Shown: positions 54,376 to 64,000 of the stretch, in pieces
Position numbering within the stretch: the first letter of the stretch is position 1
How the letters are laid out: each line of letters starts with the position of its first letter
Source: Harringtonia aguacate
Taxonomy: Eukaryota > Ascomycota > Sordariomycetes > Ophiostomatales > Ophiostomataceae
NCBI GenBank assembly: GCA_014183095.1
Contig: JACCPH010000048.1
Coordinates: forward strand, 124,001-188,000
Reading direction: 5' to 3'
DNA length: 64,000 nt
Notes under the pieces: model-generated
What the model was told of the DNA's origin: nothing
What the model saw: the letters and a program-made list of their open reading frames with translations, nothing else
Databases searched by the model: none
Position numbers and translations under genes: made by a program

Positions 54376-55178
54376 ATGTCCTCTCCTATTCGCTTGGCTA
54401 TCCTGGTCACCGACACCCACGTCACACCTGCTCGTGCTCAGTATGGGCCAAGCTACGGCTGGATCTTCCATCACTGGTTGACCAACACTGTCGCAACGCT
54501 CGATCCGCCGCAAACCCTCGAGTCTCAAGTGACTTTGACACTTTACGACGTGGTCAATGAGCCGTCTTCTTATCCTGATTCCAACACCGTTGATGGGATA
54601 CTCATCACCGGATCTGCAAGCGATGCCTTTGCCGGCGAGGACTGGATTCTGACCCTCGTTGGGTACGTCAAGCGCGCGCTGCGTGAGAGCAAAGTCAGGA
54701 TCATCGGTGTTTGCTTTGGCCACCAGATCATCGGGCGTGCTCTGGGGGCAGAGGTGGGACGAAGCTCCAAGGGATGGGAAGCCAGCGTGTCTACGGTCAA
54801 TACCACTGTGCAAGGAAGGGAGATGTTTGGTGTCGATCAACTGGTACGTACTCGATGTCTGTGTCTGGCCACATACTGACGCTGTCCCAGAAAATCTACT
54901 AGTCACACCGAGACTGCGTCAAAAACCTACCACCGAACACGATGCTGCTCGCCGAAAACGACTTTTTCCCCATCCAGGGCATGTTCATTCCCGGCCAAAT
55001 GGTGTCTCTCCAGGGCCATCCCGAGCACACCCCAGACGTCGTGATGGAAACGTTGCGCAACCGAAAGAACAACGGAATCATTAGTAAAGACCTGTACGAG
55101 GATGCCATGGCAAGATCCACCAACAATCACGATGGCCTGGCTATCGGGAGAGCATGGCTGCGCTTCCTCAGAGAGTGA
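54376..55178 (+). CDS. Class-I glutamine amidotransferase, splice site uncertain
   Basis: Exon 1, 54376..54843, encodes 156 residues with the amidotransferase triad Cys in GVCFGHQIIG. Exon 2 carries GHPE with the His and Glu (SLQGHPEHTPDVV) and ends IGRAWLRFLRE at 55178. If the intron ends at CCCAG (54890), a TAG follows in frame at 54900-54902 (KIY-stop-SHRDCV), where relatives have Gln. If splicing uses that TAG itself as acceptor (54902), the frame is kept: join(54376..54843, 54903..55178), 247 residues, losing four. A branch-like CTGAC at about 54876 fits either. Such proteins remove ammonia from glutamine or act as gamma-glutamyl hydrolase-like enzymes; many sit in biosynthetic clusters. 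Confidence 0.7.
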
Positions 55179-55297
55179 GCTGGGGCTGGTACATTATGGG
55201 TAGACCGTGGATAAAAAAAAGGCACATAGATAGATATAATCATTGGCTAAAGCTACACTATGCAACACTTTGTGATTTGTCGCAACATCGACGAGAA

Positions 55298-56895
55298 TTA
55301 CCAGACATAACGAAAGTGAATGTTCTGCTTGTCGGTAATATCTTTGAAATCATTGTCCTGCACATGTTCGCCGGCTGAAGCATCAATTCTGTCACGTCTC
55401 CGATTCTCATGCCAACAATACGCAGCGTAGAGAACAATGGAAATCATGGCCAGAATGTAGCTGCCCAAGATGGACGCAATACCCAGAGGATAGGTAGGCG
55501 CCTGCTCGCTGCGGAAGAACTGCGGCCCGACGATATTGGACGCGCAATACGTGATAAAGAGCAGGGAATTGGTGGCGACTTTCTTGGTGTGGCCGGCCGT
55601 GTTGGCCGTGTTCATGCCCAGAGAAACGATGTACGGGCCCAGGTAAAAGTAGGCCGTATACAAGGCGCCGAGTCGGCCACCGTAATTCTCCAGTGACAGG
55701 GTGTACAAAAAGATGGACGAGATCAGGCCGACAATGATTCCAAACAGGACCCAGGCCGTGCGGAGCTGCTTCGTGGGAAAGTACTTTGCGCACAGAAATA
55801 TGCCACCGTTGGAGAGATAGGAAGAGACGGTCTGCACAACACCGGGCGGTATGCTGAGCAGGGTCGACCTCTGGGAGGAGAAGCCGAGCCCCTTGATGAT
55901 CAGGGTGGTGAAGTTGGTCAGGCCGCCATTGGGGATGGAGATCATGAATTGGAACATGAACATGAGCCACGTCTTGGGGTCGAGAAGACACTCGATCAGC
56001 TGCTCCTTTTTAAACGTCTTGTTCTCGACGCCCGTCTTGTCTTCGCGGAGACGGTCAATGACAATGGCCTTTTGGCGCTCCGTGATAAACTTGGCCTTGG
56101 GCGGGGAGTCTGGCATAAAGAGCCCAATGACCGCCGACCACACAATGGTCATGCCGCCAGCAATCCAGAACATGACCCTCCACTGGTGCTGGCCGGGGAT
56201 GAAGCCAATGCCCCAGCCGATGGGGCCAGAGAGACACGCGGCGAGACTGGTGTACATCATGCCCGTGCGAATGGGCTGGTCGCGTCGGGCATACCACATG
56301 CTGATGATGAGAAAGTTTCCCGGGACAATGGGAGCTTCGAGGGCTCCGAGAATGACGCGCAGGGCAATGAGCGTGGCAAAGTTGTGGGAGAAGCCGGTGC
56401 AAACGAGAACGACGCCCCAGAGCAGCTGGGCCGTGCACATGAGTTTGGCAATGGGGAGCTTTTGCAGCAGAGAACCGGAAGGCAGACACCAGAACAGATA
56501 GCCAAACTGTTGTTGTTAGCGGTGACGGACCCCGGTCTGATGGGGATGCTCGTAAAGAGACTTGCATAAAAGGCCGAGCCAACCCAGGAATATCGATTGC
56601 CGACTAGCAAGCCCGTGTCTTCTCGAAACCCATAGAGAGCCGCGGTCGAGGTGCTGGTCTTGTCAAAGGCGCTGAGAGTAACATTGAACCACAGCAGAGG
56701 CACGAGGCGCAAGTCAATCTTCCACCGGAGACGCCACCATTCCTGGCGAGAGAATGTCTCTCCGTTGGCAAAGTAGTCGGCATACTTGGCAGCCACATCC
56801 TGGTCAGGAGTGGCGACGGGTTCTGCCTTGCTCTGCTGGACGGACTGGATGGACGTGTGATCCTCTGTTTGGATTTTGAGCTCGGTGTTCGCCAT
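55298..56895 (-). CDS. MFS transporter, DAL5 (allantoate permease) family
   Basis: Two exons on the complement (56566..56895, 55298..56506) give 512 residues. The intron is GC-AG: GCAAGT donor and AACAG acceptor, the only way to join GSAFY to FGYLFW in frame; no GT donor serves. Family motifs: LRLVPLLWFNVTLSAFDKT in helix 1, RVILGALEAPIVPGNFLIISMWY, GWGIGFI and IPPGVVQTVSSYLSNGGIFLCAKYF. Twelve helices are expected. Relatives import allantoate, nicotinate, tartrate-like or amide compounds with protons. It lies tail-to-tail with the amidotransferase gene, 119 bp apart. Substrate unknown. Confidence 0.88.
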
Positions 56896-57747
56896 GGTGT
56901 TGTGATGCTTGAGTCTTCAATAAAATTACAGAAAAATGGCTCCTGCTTGGTTGAAAAGGGGATGATGGGAATGGGCAATGGCAATCAAACTGCAACCAGA
57001 GGAAACAAGGGCTGCTATGCCTGGCGTTTTTATGTTCGACATCATTGCAAGCCGAATGTATTATGATAAGAAGCCATGGCAACTTGTTCCCAATGAGTAG
57101 CAAAGATCAGCACCTTGGGCATGTACGACTTGGTAATTTGCACCTAAAGGCATCCAGAAACATACTACACTCTTATCAATCGACCGTTCTGGTTTAGCGG
57201 CACTGTCGGAGAGCCAGTTTAAATGTCCGCCTCGGACTTGGATCTCTGTGTTCCGTTTTGTCTGCTTCTGGCCTTCCTTTCTTTAAGAGAAGAAAAGAGA
57301 AAAAGAAGAAATATAAACAAGATAAAGAATTCATTTACTCGAATAATATCGTTGAAAGTGCATGATATCATCGGACTTTGGCATTCACCTTTTCTTTTTC
57401 TGATTGTTCACAATTCCACATAAAAGACATTGACAAGATACTGTAAAATTTTCGGCGCTGGCTCTCCATTATTGGCCTCGTAAGATAGGTCTATGTTCGG
57501 ACCAACACGTGTATTATCTTCGAATCTGCTGTGTCAACGCATGTTGTAGTTTCTGGAATCCTACTTTCTGCTTTTTGTTGTCTGTGATGGCGTGCAACGT
57601 TTTTGTAAACTGATATGTGACGTTCCATTATTTTGTCTTACGGGGCATCCGTCAATGGCAAGCTTTTACTACGGTTGACCAAGCCCCCATATTTGTCCAC
57701 CCATTATCTTCCTCGAGTAGTTGCGTGTTTCTATAAGAGTAGCACAA
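56896..57747. other. Intergenic, AT-rich
   Basis: Promoter of the DAL5-type gene and 3' flank of the transporter fragment. AT-rich with runs of GAAAAG; no gene seen. Confidence 0.55.
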
Positions 57748-58450
57748 TCAATCTGATACACCATCCTTGGCTGCAACCTCCGAGATAGGCACATCGTCGG
57801 CCTTGGTAGCCATCTGCCGCATTTCACGCTTGTGCATCCAGTCGGCAAACACTGACAACTTGTTAGAGCCCATCTTTTAGCATGCAGGAGCAACTTTTTG
57901 AAAGTCTTACAGAAGAAAACGATGGCTGCCGACGCAAAGGCCAATGTGGTCGGAAACCCTTTCTTCCAGTGAGGGCCGTCCGTCTGTTTCCACACAAGGA
58001 TGGGCATGAAAGAATCTAGAAAGTGAGTTGGCAAGAATCTCAACATAGTTCAGCGAAATCTTGGTACATACCAACCGCATAGAAGATTCCATTCATGCTG
58101 GAAATGGTCAGGGCACGTTCCTCGGCATTACCAATGTTGATCTCATTGGCCCAGGTCCAGACGACACCCGTGATGAGGCCGGCATAGAGCATGTAGAAGC
58201 CAAACAGGCGCAGCTGGCCAGAATGGCCCCAGGCCGTTAGGATGCCGTTGCCAAGAACATAGCAGCCAGTCAGAGGGCCGACCATCCACCAAATTCTGTT
58301 GCTGGTCAGGTCAGACAGAAAGCCCCAGAGAAAGTCGCAGAACATGGCAATGATCCAGCCCATAGCAGGGTACAGGTTGGCCTGGTTGACGCTGTAGCCC
58401 ATGTCCTTGAGGTAAATGTTGAAGTAGCCGTTTGACTTGCACGATTCTCC
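57748..58450 (-). pseudogene. C-terminal fragment of a DAL5-type MFS transporter
   Basis: Three linked exons on the complement (58072..~58450, 57911..58015, 57748..57851) encode the last ~195 residues of a transporter: NGYFNIYLKDMGYSVNQANLYPAMGW, SDLTSNRIWWMVGPLTGCYVLGNG, GVVWTWANEINIGNAEERALTISSMNGIFYAV-DSFMPILVW, then LFADWMHKREMR and a tail ending GVSD. Splice sites (GTATGT/TCTAG, GTAAGA/GTCAG) and frame are intact, so decay is at the 5' end: the first helices and the start codon are absent. Upstream, to 59.2 kb, I find no matching N-terminal half. Either the front was deleted or a rearrangement joined it to unrelated DNA. Confidence 0.72.
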
Positions 58451-61069
58451 GTACTGATGACGCTAAGAACATGCATGTCATACTGTACGACACGTTCCAT
58501 AAACGAGCATTCCAAGTCAACACAGAGGACCTGATGTTACATGTGCTCGTTCATTGAAAGCGCAGCGTGAGCACAGTGGCACAACCCGAGCAAGCCGCAG
58601 ATACCACAGAGTTTTTGCATTTTGGAGGCACTGACCGTAGCGCTACGTCGACAAGAGAAACCATGATGAGCAATGCCGAAAAAGTAGTCGCACATCGGGT
58701 ACAGTTCTCTGGGACGGAAAAGAAGCCGTGCTTCTTCAAAGGGAAAGTCAAAACTTCTTTGAAGCACGATTGACGCTTTATGGGCAAACACGTTTATAAA
58801 AGCCAAGCTAATAAGCGTGGCTGTTAGACTACCGATCGATTTTGGAGCAAACATAGTAGTCGGCTGGGAATACATGGACATTCTGGGAAGCAAGAGACGT
58901 ATGAATCCCAGGAAGACGAAGCTAAAAAAAACCAGTGGGGGTGGAATGCATATGCGAGGGACATCCAGGCACTCACTTTCTTCGGTGCCCACTTTGGCGA
59001 TATTTTGAAGCCAATGAGGTCAGTCTCTATCTATACCGAGTTTGGCTCCAGGTTGAAAGCGGTTACTTGGCTGTCCCAGTCTCAACCTTGAAGACTGCTC
59101 AACGAGCAATCGCAACAACGTCTCACCAAATCTGGCTTAACGCTCTCGATTTTCAGGCAGCCATTCAACTGTACCGGCCATGGCGAGCGCAATGCTCGTC
59201 ACAGTCACAGTAATCATGCCATGCGTCTTGTTACACGGTCAAGTACTTCGCCACAACACTTGCCGTCAACCCTAAGGAGCCATCATTGCGGTGTTGTAGT
59301 GATTGGCAACGCCAAGATGCCCTTTCCGATGAACTTTCTGCCAACGAAGAAAAGCCAAGTCAAGATTGCTGAGCAAAGCGAGCCATCCACGCCTAGAACA
59401 ACAGCAGAACCGGCTGTTGTTCTGTCCAAGGACGCCGAATTAACTCAGTTAGAGCCGATGAATCTTCCAGTCAGGTAAAGGACGAGTGTATTTCGGATTA
59501 AAGACAGACAGGGAAAGCCTTAAGGTTTCAGGGCATGGCACGTATCTTGGAGGAAATTGTCGCAGAGTACAAGATGTACGAAATATGTGCTGTAGTAACA
59601 GTATGACATGTTGGGATGGGCTGGCCAGAGATTGTATCTGTCGGTATACAGCTTTAGGGACTGGTCTGCAGGGCAGAGGAAGGAGCACGTGTCGTAGCAC
59701 GTGACTGGTTGGGTCCCACGAGGGCTCACGACGAGGCTCCACCGCACCGAACCACTACTACAAATACGCCTCACCACCCCTACTCTAGTCATACTTAGAC
59801 CTAGAGAACGAACAAAAAGAAGCATCACCACAGACCATTGTACCACCGCAGGGCACTCACTTGCGGACGTACAGGGCCACGGTGACTTCAACAGTGACAT
59901 CACAACGATCGTTGATAACTAACTAACCGCGGTGTACCGACAAACTTGAAAATTATGGTTAACGCGGTTAATGATGGCATAACATGCCTGCCGAATTCGG
60001 CCATCGAGATCGTTGTTTATGAATGTCTGTGCAGCGGCAAGGCTTTCGTAAAAAAAAAAAAAAGACCTTTGTTTGATAGAGAAACGATCTATCCATTTGA
60101 TCCATCCAATTCGAAAAAGAAGGAAAAGACAAACAATTGGGATAGTGCCAGGACGAATTCATTAAATCCTAATCCTTTAGAAAGTCCAGCGCATTCGCAA
60201 CGAACTATACCACGACTGGAAAAGCAGGAGTTCGGGAGCAAATCAAGAACAATCCCATGCAAAACAGGTGTACACAAAACAAGCCATGCCCACAGAAAGT
60301 CACAGACACCCTAGAGCACATGACTTAACATCCCCCATTCTTATCCTTGCCGTGCAAGGAACGAACCTGCCCACCTACAAACCAGAACCACCAAAACACA
60401 GAACAATCACAAAAGACGACGAATCGTACCGACACGATTCAGATGACTCGCTCCAACTTGCCCACACTCGTGCGGCGTCGCTCGTCTTCTTGAGTTACCA
60501 CCATCTCCAATGAAGATCTTGATCACCATCCCCGCCGTTACGGACCGGCGACCTGGTTTTGGCTGGTGCAGCCATGGCCGTCTCGGTGACCGCCAGCATG
60601 GCTTTTCGTGCCAAGCATAGCACCACATTCGGGACAGCCTGGACGGTGATGCATGGTGGGTACGGGGTGGCGCGGTCGACCGAGAATATCACAACGTTTT
60701 TGGCCATGGATAGATAGCGATAGCGGGTCGCCAGCGAACCAAAACGGCTAGGCTGAACGGAGCCGACCGAAGACTGACAAGACAGCCCAGCGACCAGCCG
60801 GTAGATACGGCCGTGCTTGGTCCCTTCCCCAGAAACAGCCCATACACGTTTCGGCTTTGCGATAATCGGCGCTGACGTCAGCTGTTGCAACGGTCTCGGC
60901 GAATGGCCGCCTTTACATATGGACGGGCCATCTCGCTCTTTTCGCCCGTCGGCCATTCGGCGACAGCCCCTGCGACCACAAACCCAGGCTGCCTTGCCTT
61001 GCTGTAAGATACCAAGATACCAATATACCAAAAGAGACCTTTCCGCTCCGGTACGGGACCCATTGTACT
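58451..61069. other. 2.6-kb intergenic region
   Basis: Short frames on both strands (for example 58935-59213 and 59221-59478, +) have no family signal. An A run at 60050-60063 and A/T-rich DNA are present. The last ~700 bp is GC-richer and should hold the promoter of the regulator starting at 61070. Confidence 0.5.
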
Positions 61070-64000
61070 ATGCCGCGGTCGGCTCCGGCCCCGAAGCCCA
61101 AGACCACATATGCCTGCCGGCGGTGCGCCAAGCACAAGAAGAGGGTATGTGCGTCCCGCCGTGCGATATCATATCCGTGTGAGATTGGCGGAACGGTTGT
61201 GACAGCTCACTAGACTGACTGACGGGCTGCAGTGCCACCCGTCCGACGGGCCGTGCATCAGCTGTGCGCGCGTGGGCGTGGAGTGCAGCCGTCTCTTTGA
61301 GGGGGCGGGATGCAATCCCCATGGCAGGTGTGCTTTTGTCGATGTCCGGGATTGACCGTTCATGTTGATACCTGTGCGTTCATGCTGATTCTCGTGCAGG
61401 CCGGTGGTGGAGCCGCTGCAGAGGGCCATCTGGCTCGTGGAAGACGAGATCAGCCGGCTGCAGACGAGCGGGCGGGCCGAAGAGGCGGTCCGCAGGGAGC
61501 TGGATGATGACGACGACGACGGCGACGACGACAACATTGACACCGATGCCGACGACGGCGGCCGGTACCAGTTTGCCGTGGACACGGCCGCGCAGATGTG
61601 GCGGTCGGTGTCGCCCGGCGGCGGATGCGGAGCCAGCCACCATGCCTACCTGGACCGGCTCTTTAGCGGGGCCGAGCTGCCGTTTCCGCTGACGCTGCGC
61701 TGCAAGGGCAGCAGCAACCACGTGTTTGCCACGGCCAGCGCGGAGTCGACGCCACGGGCGTCGGCGTTGCTGCCGCGGGATGTCGTGGAGCGGCTGCTGC
61801 AGGTGTACATTGACCGGATTCTGCCGCAGTGTCCCATGTTCACGCCGGGCGAGATGCGCCAACTCTTTGAACGCGTGTATGGCACTGCCGATACTGTCGA
61901 CACTGTCGACACACCTTCGAAACCATGCCGGCGGAAAGCGGCCCCCGACGACGTCTTCATCGTCACCATGGCCATGGCCATTGCCACGCTGACGTCCAAG
62001 TCGGACGCGTACCGCAAAGTGTCGGAGCTGGCCGAAGCGCTGCGCGCCGAGGCGCTGCACGGGGAGGCGGCGAGCATGTTCCTGGCAGCCACCAGCATGC
62101 GGTCGTTGCAGGCGCTTCTGCTTCTGACGCAGTACGGGCTGATGATGCCGCGTGTGGTCGACCTGTGGCACACGGCCAGCGAGGCGATGCGCGTGGCGAT
62201 GGAGCTGGGGCTGCACCGGGAGCCGGTGCAAGTGAAGCATCTCAGCCGAGAAGCCCGGCAAGCCCGGCAGCGGCTGTTTTGGGCAGTGTGCACCCTTTTT
62301 TTTAGGGAATGTTTTTCAGAAATCAAACAGCAAGGCTGACTTACCCAGACGTACAGCATGGAGCGCACAGTCACGCTGACGTGCCACCGCCCCTTTGCCA
62401 TCCACGACGACCAGATCAAGCTGTCCGTGTTCCCGACGGCGAGACGCAACACGCCGTCGCTGGCGGGAGACATCAGCAGCAGCAGCAGCAGCAGCGGAGG
62501 CACACACGCCACGACCCGCCGCTACCTCACGCACCTCGCCTTTTGCACGCTGCAGACGGAGATCTCGGCCGTCAACATTAGCAACAAGGCGATCCCGCCG
62601 CCGTCGCTGGGCTACGATGACTGGGTGGTGGCGTGCGAGGGCCGCATCGAGGCCCTGCGCGGGGCCGACTGGAAGGACACGGTGCTGCTGCCGGACTGGC
62701 GCGACCTGCCGGCGTGGCGCTGCCTGGCGTGGCTCTACATGCCGTGCCCGCGCAACCCCTACCCGTCGGACGCGACGGTGACAAAGTTTGTCGCCGCCAT
62801 CCTGCACATCCTCGACACCTACTGCGCGCTCGCCCGCGCCCGCGCGCTGCACCTCTGCTGGCCGGCGGTGCACCACACGTACGAGGTCGGCACGCAGATG
62901 CTCTACTGCATGCAAAACTACCCGCAGCACGTGCAGGCGCTGTATCCAAAGAGCCGTCTGGTGGAGGCGCTGGAGCACCTGCTGGAGTTTTTTGTGGGTG
63001 TTTTTTTTTTTCTTTATTTTTTTTCTTAATTTTTCTTATTTTTTTTTTCTAATTTCCAACTGCCCAGACCATCATGGAAGAGCGCTGGCCCGCCGCCGCC
63101 CAGTGCAAGGTGTTGCTGCAGAAGCTGAGCGATGACATCACGGCCGCCTTTTTGCGGGACGAGCCGCACAGCAGCCTCGACGGCATGGTGCCGTCAGACG
63201 AGAAGCGCATTGTGGACTTGATCCTGCGCAAAAACGACTTTTTCTTTTTTACCGAAGACCGAGTAGACATGCACTCGTATCTCGGCGGCTCGTTGGCCGA
63301 CCCGGCCGCGCTCGCCCTCGACTTTGATCTGTATAGCGACGCCTTTTTCTCGGCCGACGGCACCATTGACAGCCTGCTGGACTGGCCGTCGCTGTCGCCG
63401 TCGTGGGAGGCAGACACAGCAGCAGCGGCGGCGGCGGCGGCAGCAGCAGGAACGATAGTTCCCGGCATCCCCGGAATCTCTGCCGTCCTCCCCGTCCCCG
63501 GCCTCGCTGCCTGTCCCCTGCTGGACCCCCCCGAGGCTCCGACGGCATGGCCCGGCCCGATCCACGACCTCGTTGACGCCTGCCAGCAGGCGACCAGCAA
63601 GCTGCCGGTGTGCCAGTTCTGCCGACTGAAGCGCATCAAGTGCAGCCGCGGGCTGCCGCGCTGCCACAACTGTTCCGACTACGGGCAAGAATGTCTGTAC
63701 ATGGAGCCGTCGTCGCGGCAGTGGATCGACGGGAGGTGGGCAGCCTCTGTCACACAGTCAACTTCCACGCTGACCTGCAGATACCTTTTTGACCTCCAAG
63801 AGAAGCTGTCGCGCGCCCTCGAGGCCCTCGACCAGGCCCAGAGCCAGGCCGTCAGTCCACGGACGCGGGTGGTGCCGTCGATGCGCAAAGGCCCGCCGCG
63901 CCGGGCCGCCACGATGATGCTGCTATCCGAGTACGAGACGGCGTACGGTTCGTCAGCGTGCTACTGGGGCGAGTCGAGCATGCCGGGGCGACTTCTGGCG
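61070..64000 (+). CDS. Transcription factor with two Zn2Cys6 clusters (3' end outside window)
   Basis: Six exons (61070..61144, 61233..61327, 61400..62285, 62349..62993, 63068..63735, 63781..>64000) give at least 863 residues with no stop. The first cluster is C16-C19-C26-C33-C36-C43, split by an intron after KHKKR. It is followed by a coiled-coil-like PLQRAIWLVEDEISRL, an Asp-rich stretch and a fungal-specific factor domain from about 140 (LLPRDVVERLLQVYIDRILPQCPMF). A second complete cluster, C749-C752-C759-C766-C769-C776 (CQFCRLKRIKC), comes next with its own coiled coil (FDLQEKLSRALEAL). Exon 5 is open throughout and there is no start-like ATG in a strong context between the two units. 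The 45-bp last intron is in frame, so it might be retained. Two fused regulators or a double-headed factor. Confidence 0.82.

Overview
This window is nuclear DNA from a filamentous ascomycete (Pezizomycotina, most likely Sordariomycetes; the class is inference). Genes are spliced with short GT-AG introns (about 45-240 bp), coding DNA is GC-rich, intergenic DNA is full of homopolymers and microsatellites, and gene families are typically fungal (Zn2Cys6 regulators, DAL5-type and DHA1 transporters, YAT permease, ear-less AP-2 beta). Genes lie on both strands with no operons.

1-13 kb is mostly housekeeping: the 3' part of proteasome chaperone Ump1, a prenylated UBL3/MUB-like ubiquitin-fold protein, a Ser/Thr-rich probable GPI protein, an ear-less beta-adaptin, ER membrane complex subunit Emc4 and a DAL5-type MFS transporter. 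13.3-21.6 kb is gene-poor and decayed: about 5.6 kb without a convincing gene, then an SRPK-like kinase pseudogene split by a 5'-truncated LINE flanked by a perfect 14-bp target-site duplication.

21.7-37.4 kb carries a DHA1 transporter, the ER t-SNARE Ufe1/syntaxin 18, an aspartate aminotransferase, a small basic nuclear-type protein, a YAT-family amino-acid permease, an F-box protein and an AT-rich gene-free stretch.

37.4-64 kb is accessory in character. It holds four zinc-finger regulators (three Zn2Cys6, one double C2H2) among small-molecule enzymes: a 3-hydroxyisobutyrate-dehydrogenase-like enzyme, a metallo-beta-lactamase-fold hydrolase divergent from a zinc alcohol dehydrogenase, a carboxymuconolactone-decarboxylase-like protein, a 5'-truncated aminotransferase, a class-I glutamine amidotransferase with a doubtful splice site, a DAL5-type transporter whose intron is GC-AG, and a C-terminal fragment of another transporter. 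A housekeeping TTC1-like TPR protein lies inside. The layout suggests a catabolic or small secondary-metabolism locus, partly decaying, but no backbone synthase is present. The last gene, cut by the window end, encodes an unusual protein with two complete Zn2Cys6 clusters about 700 residues apart.

A single N at 40423 sits between two copies of a 95-bp segment and looks like an assembly join. Exon boundaries were placed by reading frame and splice consensus by eye; start codons are ATG choices judged from context and family alignment from memory.
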